From DTU024 sp964518875 (GTDB lineage Bacteria; Bacillota; Clostridia; Christensenellales; Aristaeellaceae), in the NCBI GenBank assembly GCA_964518875.1, contig CAZFHI010000010.1, forward strand, positions 1 to 57,878: 57,878 nucleotides of DNA. The letters run 5' to 3'. The notes under the pieces are model-generated. The model saw nothing but the letters and a program-made list of their open reading frames with translations. It searched no databases and was not told the DNA's origin. Every line of letters begins with the position of its first letter. Within the stretch, counting starts at the first letter, position 1. The position numbers and the translations under genes were made by a program. Below, piece after piece: positions 49,573 to 57,765 of the stretch.

Positions 49573-50134
49573 CATTATACAATTAAACGAAAGAATAAAA
49601 AAAGCCGTCTTAGTAATGAACCCCGATAAAACCCCTGTTTCAGGGGAAGGGAATTTAAACGCCCGGGTAATGTTTATAGGCGAAGCGCCCGGTAAGGAAG
49701 AAACCCTTCAGGGCCGCCCGTTTGTCGGCAGGGCGGGAAAGAACTTGGACGGCATTTTATATAAAATTAACCTTAAAAGAGAAAAAATATATATTACAAA
49801 CGCGGTCAAGTTCCGCCCTACGAGGGTAAGCGCTAAAGGCACCGTGAGCAACCGACCGCCCGATAAAAAAGAAATAGCGCTTATGCTCCCGTTTCTGCTT
49901 GAAGAAATAGAAATAATTAACCCTGAAGTAATAGTAACGCTTGGTAACACGCCGCTTAAAGCGCTTATGGGGAATAAAGCAAGCGTTGGCGCATGCCACG
50001 CTAAAAAACTTAAGTATAAAAACTATACGCTTTTCCCGCTTTACCATCCAGCGGCGCTTATATACAATCCCGCCCTTGCGGATACCTTCGAGCGGGATTT
50101 TTTTGAGCTTAAAAAAATAATACAATTTATTTGA
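49559..50134 (+). CDS. Uracil-DNA glycosylase-like paralogue lacking Fe-S ligands
   Basis: A 191 aa protein of the same fold as the preceding gene. The catalytic motifs are kept: GEAPGKEETLQG from 41 and HPAALIYN from His163. The cluster ligands are gone: the N-terminal CxxC is absent, Phe85 stands where the first enzyme has Cys87, and only one Cys (146) remains. It may have lost the cluster and kept activity, or act on another lesion or as a binding partner. GAGG lies before ATG 49559. It is the last gene of the trmL-small membrane protein-UDG run. Confidence 0.82.
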   Translation: MASPDIIQLNERIKKAVLVMNPDKTPVSGEGNLNARVMFIGEAPGKEETLQGRPFVGRAGKNLDGILYKINLKREKIYITNAVKFRPTRVSAKGTVSNRPPDKKEIALMLPFLLEEIEIINPEVIVTLGNTPLKALMGNKASVGACHAKKLKYKNYTLFPLYHPAALIYNPALADTFERDFFELKKIIQFI

Positions 50135-50159
50135 ATGATTAAGCGGCATATGCTAAAAT
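50131..50159 (+). promoter_or_regulatory. Promoter of the nfeD-floA operon
   Basis: TTGAAT (50131-50136), 17 bases, TAAAAT (50154-50159). The leader holds an inverted repeat ATGAGC/GCTCAT (about 50177-50202) just before the ribosome site. Confidence 0.55.
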
Positions 50160-50227
50160 AAAACAGAACATTAAGTATGAGCTTGTAAATCGTTATGCTC
50201 ATATGCGTTCGTAAAGGAGAGATAGGA

Positions 50228-50740
50228 ATGGAATTCATCGCGGAAAATATTTCCATTATAATATGCCTTTTGGTCGCGACTGTATTATTCATTATAGAAT
50301 TTTATATGCCGGGCATAGGCGTACCGGGCATTTCAGGCCTTATATTTATGATAATAGGCGTTGTAATAGCGTGGCGCCAGCATGGAGCGCTTGCCGGGCT
50401 TGGGGTGCTGCTCGTAGCGATAGCGCTTCTTGCCTTAGCCGTTACCATGGCCATTCGATCAACAAGCAGGGGGAAAATGTCAAAATCTCCTCTTATACTT
50501 AAAAGCTCTTCAACTAAAGAAGAGGGGTACAGCGCCGCTGAAGACATGAGCAGCCTTGTAGGCAAGGAAGGCACAAGCATCACCCCGCTTCGTCCGAGCG
50601 GAAAAGCCAGCATAGCGGGCGAAAGCGTTGACGTTGTTACCGGAGGGGAGTTCATTCCCAAGGGTATAAAAATAAAAGTTAAGCAAGCGGATGGTGCTAG
50701 GCTTTTAGTCGAGCGCTCAGAGGAGGGAAAAAATGTCTGA
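50228..50740 (+). CDS. NfeD-like membrane protein
   Basis: A 170 aa protein with three membrane segments (about 8-80; YMPGIGVPGISGLIFMIIG is the NfeD signature) and a C-terminal OB-fold domain from about 110 (LVGKEGTSITPLRPSGKA, VVTGGEFIPKG). NfeD proteins partner flotillin-like FloA/FloT in membrane microdomains. ATG 50228 follows AAGGAGA. It overlaps floA by 8 bases, matching the yqeZ-yqfA gene order of Bacillus, though yqeZ there is the longer form with a ClpP-like domain. Confidence 0.9.
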   Translation: MEFIAENISIIICLLVATVLFIIEFYMPGIGVPGISGLIFMIIGVVIAWRQHGALAGLGVLLVAIALLALAVTMAIRSTSRGKMSKSPLILKSSSTKEEGYSAAEDMSSLVGKEGTSITPLRPSGKASIAGESVDVVTGGEFIPKGIKIKVKQADGARLLVERSEEGKNV

Positions 50741-51734
50741 AATTTTACTTGGAGTAATTATACTTGCAGTAATACTGTTAATAGTTGTATTTATGCGCTA
50801 CGTGCCTGTCGGCGTGTGGGTGCGCGCGAGGGCGTCGGGAGTACCTCTTAGCATTGGCATGCTCATAGGCATGCGCTTAAGGCGCATATCGCCTCACCGC
50901 ATGGCGGACGCCCTTATAACGGCGAGCAAGGCGGGCCTTAACGTAGAGCTTAACCAGCTTGAAAAGCATGTTCTGGCAGGCGGCGACATAGAACGCGTTA
51001 TAAAAGCGCTTATATCAGCGCAGCAGGCGGGCATAAAGCTTAAGTTTGAGCAGGCCTGCGCCATAGACCTTGCTGGAAGAGATGTTTTAGAAGCTGTGCA
51101 GATGAGCGTTAACCCCAAAATAATAGAAACGCCTCCGGTAGCCGCCATGGCTATGGACGGCATAGAGCTAAGAGTAAAAGCGCGCGTAACCGTGCGCACC
51201 AACATACAGCAGCTCGTAGGCGGCGCGGGAGAAGAAACCATCATAGCAAGGGTAGGCGAAGGCATAGTTACAACTATAGGTTCTTCAAGCACGCATAAGG
51301 CGGTTCTTGAAAACCCGGATAAGATAAGCCGCACAGTGCTCGACAAGGGCCTAGACGCGGGCACGGCCTACGAAATACTTTCAATAGATATTGCGGATGT
51401 GGACGTCGGGCGCAACATAGGCGCGCAGCTTCAGATGGATCAGGCGGAGGCGGACAGGCGTATAGCGCAGGCCAAGGCCGAAGAAAGACGCGCCATGGCC
51501 GTCGCCAAGGAGCAGGAAATGCGCGCCGAAGTGCAGAAAATGCGCGCGAAGGTCGTCGCGGCGGAAGCCGAGGTTCCGCTCGCTATGGCGGACGCGCTCC
51601 GCAGCGGCAAATTAGGCGTTATGGACTATTACCGCCTGAAGAACGTATCCGCGGACACTTCCATGCGCGAAGCAATCTCGAAATCGGCTGATACAACAGA
51701 ACCCAACGGCAAGGATCAGGAAGGCGACAAGTAA
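50733..51734 (+). CDS. floA: Flotillin-like protein FloA
   Basis: Membrane scaffold that organises fluid-lipid microdomains. The 333 aa protein has an N-terminal hydrophobic anchor (about 4-24), an SPFH/PHB-like core (including PPVAAMAMDGIELRVKARVT), a coiled-coil rich in EARAxA-type repeats (about 230-285) and a short tail. It matches the YqfA family closely. Start ATG overlaps nfeD. Partner and effect on this species are inferred from Bacillus. Confidence 0.95.
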   Translation: MSEILLGVIILAVILLIVVFMRYVPVGVWVRARASGVPLSIGMLIGMRLRRISPHRMADALITASKAGLNVELNQLEKHVLAGGDIERVIKALISAQQAGIKLKFEQACAIDLAGRDVLEAVQMSVNPKIIETPPVAAMAMDGIELRVKARVTVRTNIQQLVGGAGEETIIARVGEGIVTTIGSSSTHKAVLENPDKISRTVLDKGLDAGTAYEILSIDIADVDVGRNIGAQLQMDQAEADRRIAQAKAEERRAMAVAKEQEMRAEVQKMRAKVVAAEAEVPLAMADALRSGKLGVMDYYRLKNVSADTSMREAISKSADTTEPNGKDQEGDK

Positions 51735-52201
51735 TGCAGGAGTTATTGCCGTTAATAGTACTGCTTATTATAACTTCAATAATTTCCAAAATAAGGCAGA
51801 GGATCAGCCAGCAGAACGCGATGGGGAAGCCTGCGAACAAAGCAAACCAGGTAAAGGCTAAGCAAATACAAGCAAACGCCGCGCAGGTAAAAAAGCCTGA
51901 GATAAGCAAAACGCAGGCTGAAAACGAGCAAAAAAATAAAGCGCGGGCTAAAAATAAGCTGGCGAATAAATCGCTTGCAGCTAAACCGCAGGATTTAAGC
52001 GGCAAGGCTGAAAGAGCGGAATTTGGCTTCGCCAGCCTAAAGCAGCCTAAAAAGCCTGAAATAATTATAATGGAAGAAAAGCCGCAAAGCCGCGCCGCGG
52101 CATGCGTAAAAGGCCTTCAGGCGAACAGCCTTAAAACCGCCGTTATAATGAGCGAAGTGCTGGATAAGCCCGTAGGCCTGCGGGAAACGCATCTGTTTTA
52201 A
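51734..52201 (+). CDS. Lys/Ala/Gln-rich protein downstream of floA
   Basis: A 155 aa protein that starts with a short hydrophobic helix (LLPLIVLLIITSIISKI), a likely membrane anchor, then about 70 residues of Lys, Ala, Gln and Asn with low complexity, then a short hydrophobic C-terminal helix (SLKTAVIMSEVLDKPVGLR). No family recognised. ATG overlaps the floA stop by one base (TAATG), so it is co-translated and may be a FloA-domain client. In Bacillus the third gene yqfB is much shorter. Confidence 0.7.
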   Translation: MQELLPLIVLLIITSIISKIRQRISQQNAMGKPANKANQVKAKQIQANAAQVKKPEISKTQAENEQKNKARAKNKLANKSLAAKPQDLSGKAERAEFGFASLKQPKKPEIIIMEEKPQSRAAACVKGLQANSLKTAVIMSEVLDKPVGLRETHLF

Positions 52202-53138
52202 GGCGCGTAAAGCGCGTATCAATTAAACAAATTGTCGCTTTACAGCATGCTTCTATAAGCAAAAGCGATAAACTTTTAAAGCGAATAAATTTATATAAAG
52301 TCTTATATAAAAGCAACGCATAAATTGAATTATCGCTTATGCGCAGTGTGGTAAATTACAGCTTTGCAAATAAATACATAGTCAGCGCCGCGTTACGCGG
52401 CGTTTTTCTAATACGATTTTTGAAAAATGATACAACACGGTTTGTGTCAACTCCATTGACTGTATGGGCTTTTAAATTAACGATATGTTTTTATTAGAAA
52501 CCAGAAAGGCAAGTATGAACTTATGCTTAATGCAATTTTATCTGCGCCCTATACGACGCGCTAAAAGAGATCTAACGAATTAATAAGTAATTCGCGGGAT
52601 GTTAAACTTGCAGCATAGCATTTTGCTGTTACGGGACATGAAAAATATCTTGTGTCTGCTCAATATAAAAAAGCTTGTTCGCGCGGGGACTGTAACTGAG
52701 CGGTACAAATCCAATGCGTGAGACTTGAACTTTAAAAACAGACGGCATATTGAAAGCTGTGCGACAATGCTATTAAGTTTCAAAGGCTTTCAGGCCGCTA
52801 CGGGACACATTGGAAAGGCGCTGTATTCCTTAAGCATAAGGGAAAAGCATTCAGGTCGCCATGGGATACATGATTAAATAATATAACTACTTAAAAAGGG
52901 CAATAAAAAAGCGCTTGATTAAAATAATAGCGGGCATTTGACGGTGCGGCAAGCGCTGTTTGCCTTTTGTTCCATCGTATGCGCAAACGGGTTTTATTCG
53001 ATTTAGTGAAGCTTAACAGGGTACAGTTGATACATAAAAATTTATTAAAGCTTAACAAGGTACAGCTGATTCCTGAAAGATTTATTAAAGCTGTAACGTC
53101 TTAACCGGGTTAAGCGTAGGTCGAAGCCGTATTATAAC
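52202..53138. repeat. About 0.9 kb gene-free region with degenerate short repeats
   Basis: No gene supported. After the operon terminator two families of imperfect repeats are seen. One is a 22-base unit at 52789-52810 and 52850-52871 (CAGGYCGCYAYGGGAYACAT). The other is a 23-base unit at 53009-53031 and 53048-53070 (AAGCTTAACARGGTACAG, two differences) with TTTATTAAAGCT repeated at 53041 and 53081, so a period of about 39-40. They are too few and too unequal to be CRISPR. Confidence 0.45.
52386..52407 (+). terminator. Terminator after the floA operon
   Basis: CGCCGCG (52386-52392) and CGCGGCG (52396-52402) form a perfect stem around TTA, followed by TTTTT. Confidence 0.9.
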
Positions 53139-53177
53139 AAAAAAATCCGAAAGCGCTTGGATACAGCGTTTTCGGAT
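53139..53177 (-). terminator. Terminator of the six-tRNA operon
   Basis: On the minus strand ATCCGAAAACGC and GCGCTTTCGGAT arms (53177-53166 and 53156-53145) are followed by a run of T, seven bases past tRNA-Tyr. Confidence 0.85.
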
Positions 53178-53183
53178 AAATTG

Positions 53184-53268
<85 letters not shown>

Positions 53269-53274
53269 ATACTG

Positions 53275-53350
53275 TGGAGCTGGTGATGGGACTCGAACCT
53301 ACAACCTGCTGATTACAAATCAGCTGCTCTGCCAATTGAGCTACACCAGC
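53275..53350 (-). tRNA. tRNA-Thr (TGT)
   Basis: 76 bases with CCA. Acceptor GCTGGTG/CACCAGC, D arm TAGCTCAATTGGCAGAGC, anticodon loop TTTGTAA with TGT. Confidence 0.95.
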
Positions 53351-53362
53351 AGAAAATGCAAT

Positions 53363-53440
53363 TGGCGACCCGGAAGGGGTTCGAACCCTCGACCTCCAGC
53401 GTGACAGGCTGGCATTCTAAACCAACTGAACTACCGGGCC
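53363..53440 (-). tRNA. tRNA-Asp (GTC)
   Basis: 78 bases with CCA. Acceptor GGCCCGG, anticodon stem CCAGC, loop CTGTCAC with GTC; the T arm is GAGGGTTCGAACCCC. Discriminator base is G, as in other tRNA-Asp. Confidence 0.95.
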
Positions 53441-53448
53441 AAAAAATG

Positions 53449-53525
53449 TGGTGGGCCTTCAGGGACTCGAACCCCGGACCAATCGGTTATGAGCCGACCG
53501 CTCTGACCAACTGAGCTAAAGGCCC
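53449..53525 (-). tRNA. tRNA-Ile2 (CAT, lysidine type)
   Basis: 77 bases with CCA. GGGCCTT/AAGGCCC acceptor, anticodon loop CTCATAA. The acceptor start GGGCCTTTAGCTCAG matches the isoleucine-2 tRNA of Bacillota, whose CAU is changed to lysidine-AU by TilS, more than it matches tRNA-Met; both Met forms are already encoded at 44.8 kb. Confidence 0.85.
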
Positions 53526-53547
53526 GCGCACGCAAAGGTGCGGGTAA

Positions 53548-53622
53548 TGGTGACCCCGAGGGGATTTGAACCCCTGTTACCGCCGTGAAAGGGCGATGTC
53601 TTAACCGCTTGACCACAGGGCC
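53548..53622 (-). tRNA. tRNA-Glu (TTC)
   Basis: 75 bases with CCA. Acceptor GGCCCTG, D arm TGGTCAAGCGGTTAAGACA, anticodon loop CTTTCAC with TTC. Confidence 0.95.
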
Positions 53623-53654
53623 TAAAAAACAGCGTTACGCTGAGTGGGTGTTTT

Positions 53655-53731
53655 TGGTCGGGGTGAAGGGATTCGAACCCCCGGCCCCCTGCTCCCAAAG
53701 CAGGTGCGCTACCAAACTGCGCTACACCCCG
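53655..53731 (-). tRNA. tRNA-Pro (TGG)
   Basis: 77 bases with CCA. Acceptor CGGGGTG/CACCCCG, D arm TAGCGCAGTTTGGTAGCGC, anticodon loop TTTGGGA with TGG. First gene of the tRNA operon. Confidence 0.95.
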
Positions 53732-53778
53732 AAGCTTGACCGGTAAACCTTTGTTGAGTCGCAAATGCGACGGTTAAG

Positions 53779-53807
53779 ATTGTACTTGATTTTACACCTC
53801 GTGTCAA
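53779..53807 (-). promoter_or_regulatory. Promoter of the six-tRNA operon
   Basis: Minus strand TTGACA (53807-53802), 17 bases, TACAAT (53784-53779). The leader contains GTCGCA/TGCGAC, a perfect 6-base hairpin at 53758-53771. Confidence 0.85.
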
Positions 53808-54129
53808 GCGTTTTTTAAAAAATTTTGTTTATTGGAAAGTTTAACGCAAAGCGGTGCGTAAAAGCATACTGAACGCTGAATAAAAATTATAAAGTTTATG
53901 CGAACTTTATTAAAGCCGAAGACTTAAAAAACACAGAAGAATATTATAATACTTCATGCAAATATCATCCTAAGACTTTGCAGCGCGAATTTGCGCCGCT
54001 GCAAAAACTTTGGACGGTAAATGCAAGCAATTTACTGCTAAGTTTGTTTTTAGCCGAGGCGCCTGCGACTTTAAGCTTTTTACTTAACATTAAGGCTTTT
54101 CGGATTAAACCCATTAACGCGATACTGCG
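53808..54129. other. Gene-free stretch
   Basis: About 320 bases between the tRNA promoter and the EFR1 stop codon. No gene; GGCGCAAATTCGCGC-like palindromic bases near 53980 could form a weak hairpin. Confidence 0.35.
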
Positions 54130-54909
54130 TTATTCGTTTTCCGCTTTATTATAGACGTAATGCAGCGATTCAAAGCTGTATTTTTCTTTTCCGGCAGATT
54201 TCTTTCCGTATTCTATCGCGCCTTTCGGGCAATAGCTTATGCATGCCATGCAGTGCGTGCATCGTTCGCCCCAGACGGGCTTTCCGTTTTTAAACGTTAT
54301 ATTGTTAAGCGGGCATAAGCTCCCGCATTTTTTGCATCCTATGCAGTTTTCTGAAGCATAAAACGCTTTAGCCTTAACGAAAAAGTGATAAAATATCGCG
54401 TTAACGGGACCGCTTAATATTTGCTTAAACGGGTTTTTACCATAATGTGAAAACGGCTTTCCTTCATATATAATATCCGCCGCTTTGTCTATTAAAGGCT
54501 CGGACATTAAAACTATCTGCCTTGCCTCGTCCGCGTTTGGGGTTTTAAACATGGCTACGTAATTTTCCGGCATTATAATCTGGAATGTGCCCATATATGA
54601 AAAACCCTTGCTGCGGCACAGCCTTTCATTGTATTTTCCGGCGTTCCCTATGGAGTCGCCGCAGTTCATAACAAACCAGGCTTGCTTTTTTTCAGCAAAA
54701 TGCGTTTTACGTATCCATTCATTCACAATGCGCGGAATCCGCCAGGCGTACGTAGGAGTTACAAATACAATGCGGCCGTCTGAATCTATGCTTTTTGTAT
54801 CTTCATTTTTTATGCTGTCGTCTATGCAGAACAATTCGTCGCGCAGCTTATCTGCGATTCGCTCGGCGATATATCTGCTGTTTCCCGTACCTGTATAATA
54901 AATAACCAT
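54130..54909 (-). CDS. EFR1-type flavodoxin/ferredoxin fusion
   Basis: A 259 aa cytoplasmic electron carrier: an N-terminal flavodoxin domain (FMN-phosphate loop YYTGTGNSRYIAE) and, from about 185, two [4Fe-4S] ferredoxin motifs, CIGCKKCGSLCP and CTHCMACISYCP. This matches the EFR1 family, frequent in anaerobic Clostridia, whose redox partners are unknown. AGGAGG-like AGGAA precedes ATG 54909. It may form a loose leftward unit with the following Nudix gene. Confidence 0.9.
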   Translation of the reverse strand: MVIYYTGTGNSRYIAERIADKLRDELFCIDDSIKNEDTKSIDSDGRIVFVTPTYAWRIPRIVNEWIRKTHFAEKKQAWFVMNCGDSIGNAGKYNERLCRSKGFSYMGTFQIIMPENYVAMFKTPNADEARQIVLMSEPLIDKAADIIYEGKPFSHYGKNPFKQILSGPVNAIFYHFFVKAKAFYASENCIGCKKCGSLCPLNNITFKNGKPVWGERCTHCMACISYCPKGAIEYGKKSAGKEKYSFESLHYVYNKAENE

Positions 54910-54965
54910 TTTTAAATTCCTCCGTTACTGTAAAAATTAAATTTTTCGTTAAAGCGTCAAGCCTT

Positions 54966-55367
54966 TTATACCATCTGCTTTTTTATTCTGTCTATAAGGG
55001 ATATATCCGCCGGAAGCCACGGGACGCTGTAAAGCTCGTCCCTTGTAAGCCATTTAGCGCTCCGCGCTTCAAGAAGCTTAAAATCTTCTCCGGTCATTTC
55101 GCACCAGAAGCAATGCATAGATAAATGGAACGACGGATAGTCATATTCTATGATATCTATAAGGCTATCCACCTTTATTTTGGTATCCAGCTCTTCCTTT
55201 ATTTCTCTTATAAGCGCTTCCTCGGGCGTTTCGCCTTTTTCTATTTTTCCGCCGGGAAACTCCCACAGCCCTTTAAATTCGCCGTAGCCTCTTTCTGCGG
55301 CGAATATGGCTTTCCTGCTTTGCAGTGAGTCGCATATAACCGCTGCCGCAACATTAACTGTTTTCAT
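54966..55367 (-). CDS. MutT-type Nudix (8-oxo-dGTP) diphosphatase
   Basis: Hydrolyses oxidised nucleotides to keep them out of DNA. The 133 aa protein shows the Nudix box GGKIEKGETPEEALIREIKE with the closing EEL of REIKEELD, i.e. the GX5EX7REUXEEXGU pattern. FKGLWEFPGG before it is the MutT signature. The clade is the (deoxy)nucleoside triphosphate pyrophosphohydrolase/CTP-type MutT group, so dCTP-like substrates are also possible. Confidence 0.88.
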   Translation of the reverse strand: MKTVNVAAAVICDSLQSRKAIFAAERGYGEFKGLWEFPGGKIEKGETPEEALIREIKEELDTKIKVDSLIDIIEYDYPSFHLSMHCFWCEMTGEDFKLLEARSAKWLTRDELYSVPWLPADISLIDRIKKQMV

Positions 55368-55413
55368 GTGTTTTAGCCTATCCTTCTAAACTGCGCTCTT
55401 TCGTTCATCTTTG

Positions 55414-56172
55414 CTAAAAACAAGGCTTAACTGATCTTGTGGCTATAAACGTTTTGATATTCATTTCGTGCAGCCTGCCAAAGCCGTTTGTATCCTCGTA
55501 TATGTCGACCAATGTAAAGCCCGCTTTTAACTGCCCGCCTATCTGCTCAGTCATATTATGCGAAAACTGCATTCCGGAATTTTCATTTTCCATAAATTCC
55601 CTGTGCCTTTTATTTTTAAGCGGATTAAAGGGCATATCCCAGACGATTTCTTTTTCTTCGCCGTCTACTATAAAGTCTATTTCGTTATTCATGCCGGCGA
55701 GAAAAACGCCGCCTTTTTTCAGCACCCTGTACGCTTCGGCGAATACGTGAAACACATCTTCAACGTAGCAGTTTGAAACGGGGTGAAATATTAAATCAAA
55801 GCTTTCATCCTCAAATGGAAACCTTTCCGTCATGTCGCCTTCTATCGCGTTGATTTTATAGTTTTCTCTTTTTGCGACAAAAAGTTCTGTTTCTATCTGC
55901 CTGCTGGAATAATCAAGCACTGTGCAGTCCGCCCCCAAAGCGCTGAATACCGGCATCTGCTGCCCGCCGCCCGAAGCTAAGCCCAATACTTTTTTCCCGC
56001 TTAAGTTTCCAAACCACTCGTGCGGAACAAAAACCGTAGGGGTCAGCAATACGTTCCAGTTTCCATTTTTCACTTTTACATATTCTTCATGTGAAATCGG
56101 CTTTCCCCATTCCCAGCCTTCGTCAACCCATCTGTCTATCGTTTCTTTATTTATATCCTGGTATTTTTTCAT
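55414..56172 (-). CDS. Class I SAM-dependent methyltransferase
   Basis: A 252 aa Rossmann-fold methyltransferase. Motif I KVLGLASGGGQQMPVFSALG (61-80), the acidic ribose-binding Asp in VLDYSS, motif at about 110 (NAIEGDMTERFPFEDESFD) and EAYRVLKKGGVFLAG are typical of the UbiE/COQ5-like family (Methyltransf_11). The substrate cannot be told. It stands alone with AAAGAGG-type ribosome site and is probably monocistronic. Confidence 0.85.
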   Translation of the reverse strand: MKKYQDINKETIDRWVDEGWEWGKPISHEEYVKVKNGNWNVLLTPTVFVPHEWFGNLSGKKVLGLASGGGQQMPVFSALGADCTVLDYSSRQIETELFVAKRENYKINAIEGDMTERFPFEDESFDLIFHPVSNCYVEDVFHVFAEAYRVLKKGGVFLAGMNNEIDFIVDGEEKEIVWDMPFNPLKNKRHREFMENENSGMQFSHNMTEQIGGQLKAGFTLVDIYEDTNGFGRLHEMNIKTFIATRSVKPCF

Positions 56173-56408
56173 AAATTACCTCTTTGTTTTTGAATCAATA
56201 TGCGCGGAGCCTTTAAACGCTACGCCTTATTGTAACATTGAACAAAGCATATTTCCACAACGCTTACCTTAATCGTAAACGCGCCGCTTGAAAAATCAGA
56301 CGGCGTTTTGCCGCAATATTACGCGCCGCAAGCGGCGGCATTAAAACAATCGCGCAAATAATACTTGCCGGTAAAGGTACTTTTATTGTTTTTTAACAGA
56401 AAAAGCTG
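56173..56408. other. Gene-free stretch between divergent genes
   Basis: About 240 bases with no gene. It carries a GCGCC/GGCGC-rich part near 56277-56340 (GGCGTTTTGCCGC, GCGCCGCAAGCGGCGGC) that can fold into small hairpins. Confidence 0.35.
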
Positions 56409-56437
56409 TTGACAAAATAATACTTTATTGTTATATT
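56409..56437 (+). promoter_or_regulatory. Promoter of the LplB-like permease gene
   Basis: TTGACA (56409-56414), 17 bases, TATATT (56432-56437). The start codon is 87 bases downstream, with GGAGG before it. Confidence 0.75.
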
Positions 56438-56523
56438 TATACACACTTAATTTTATTTCTTTTTATTTTGACTATATAATGTTCCCGAATCAAATATTTG
56501 TTTATAAAAAAACGGAGGAAATT

Positions 56524-57186
56524 ATGAGCACTGTAATATATTCTCCTGAACAAAAGCAAAAAGCAGACAAAAAACTGCTTACTACAGTTAAAATCGGAAT
56601 CGCTTCGGGCATATTATGCCTTGTTGCCGCTTTTGCATGGTACATCGCGATAACCGGAATAATCGGCATAAAAAAATGGGATCCCTCCATTTACGCCGTA
56701 GGACCTGCGGTTCTTTTGGGCGCTGGCATTGCGCTTCTCCTAGCAAACATAATACTGTTTTTTAAGCATAAAAAGCTTAAGGCGGCGTCATTGCCTGTAA
56801 AGCATGATCTTAAGCGCGACAAGCATCTTTATATGCTGCTTATTCCCGGCGTCGTTCTGGTATTTATATTCAGGTATCTGCCCATGTACGGCGTGGTGCT
56901 CGGCTTTAAAGACTATAAAATAAAAAGCGGTATACTGTTTTCCCCATGGTGCGGTTTGGACAACTTCACGCGATTTTTTGAGCGTCGCGTTGCGTCAAAT
57001 GTAATATGGAACACTGTTTACATAGGTGTAACGCAGCTGCTTATCACATTCCCAGTGCCTATAATACTTGCTCTTTTACTTAATGAACTTCATAGTAACA
57101 AATTCAGGCGCACGGTTCAATCCATTATATACATGCCACACTTTATAAGCTGGATCTATGTTCTTACTCATTTTAATACAATTTAA
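56524..57186 (+). pseudogene. Truncated LplB-type ABC transporter permease
   Basis: The first 220 aa of a carbohydrate (LplB/YtcP-like, CUT1) ABC permease. Residues 15-75 are two extra N-terminal membrane segments, after which comes the usual LplB opening RDKHLYMLLIPGVVLVFIFRY, FKDYKIKSGI and LLITFPVPIILALLLNEL, then RTVQSIIYMPHFISW. The usual continuation after HFISW (a VVLGGI-type segment, loop and the EAA motif) is missing: the frame reads IYVLTHFNTI and stops at 57184-57186. No other frame resumes. ATG 56524 follows GGAGG. Partner permease and solute-binding genes are not seen. Confidence 0.75.
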
Positions 57187-57404
57187 CGATAAAGATAAGC
57201 TTACCAAAAGCCCTTGGAATATGGGGTTTCCATGTTCTTCCTGAAATTTCAGATAAAGAAAAAGCGGAGCATTTGCCCGCTTTTTAAAGAGATAATTTCT
57301 TTAAGTTCAGATTCTGAACCCCCTTCCCACAGTAAGAAAGAGAATCGTTAAAAAGTATAGCTATCGTTAAAAGGTATCATTCCTTAGCATCATATAAGGG
57401 TATC
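57187..57404. other. Gene-free stretch after the permease break
   Basis: About 220 bases with no gene. Contains a terminator-like hairpin (57261-57285) and a perfect palindrome TTCAGA-T-TCTGAA (57306-57318). Base use here and in the next gene differs from the rest of the window. Confidence 0.4.
57261..57285 (+). terminator. Terminator-like hairpin
   Basis: AAAGCGG (57261-57267) and CCGCTTT (57277-57283) form a stem followed by TTTTT. It may belong to a gene removed by the rearrangement or to the leftward gene on the right. Confidence 0.55.
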
Positions 57405-57764
57405 CTACTCTCCGCATTCATCATGATGTTGATGCTCGTGGCAAATCGAACCCGTTGATTTTAAAGAACCTTTCAGATACGCTTCTACTGCGTCTCTGAC
57501 CTTTCCAGTTGCTCCAACAATAACCTCGATATTTCTCTGATTGAAAATATCCACTGCGCCACCGCCCATACCTCCGCTAATAATCACATTCACACCGTGG
57601 TCGGCAAGAAAGTTTGGCAAAAATCCGGGTTTATGTCCCGGGTTTTCAATGGTTTCACTTTTTACTATTTTGTTGTTTTCAGCGTCAAATAGTATAAACC
57701 CTTCGCAGTGACCAAAATGCTCGGTCACCATCTCGTTGTCACTAGCTACAGCAATTGTCAGCAT
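57405..57764 (-). CDS. NifX/NifB-type Fe-Mo cofactor-binding-like protein
   Basis: A 119 aa protein of the dinitrogenase iron-molybdenum cofactor family, beginning LTIAVASDNEMVTEHFGHC, with VIISGGMGGGAVDIFNQRNI in the centre and a Cys/His-rich tail (CHEHQHHDECGE) that could bind metal. Members of this family outside nitrogen fixation often sit beside Mrp/NBP35 ATPases, as here, and may bind Fe-S or metal clusters. GGAGG precedes ATG 57764. Codon use differs from neighbouring genes. Confidence 0.85.
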   Translation of the reverse strand: MLTIAVASDNEMVTEHFGHCEGFILFDAENNKIVKSETIENPGHKPGFLPNFLADHGVNVIISGGMGGGAVDIFNQRNIEVIVGATGKVRDAVEAYLKGSLKSTGSICHEHQHHDECGE

Positions 57765-57765
57765 T

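Noticed and set aside
52202..53092. CRISPR array
   Set aside because: Repeats occur only twice each, with mismatches and no regular spacers, and no cas gene is present.
53449..53525. Third tRNA-Met gene
   Set aside because: The CAT anticodon could suggest Met, but the acceptor and arms follow tRNA-Ile2, and both Met types are already present at 44.8 kb.
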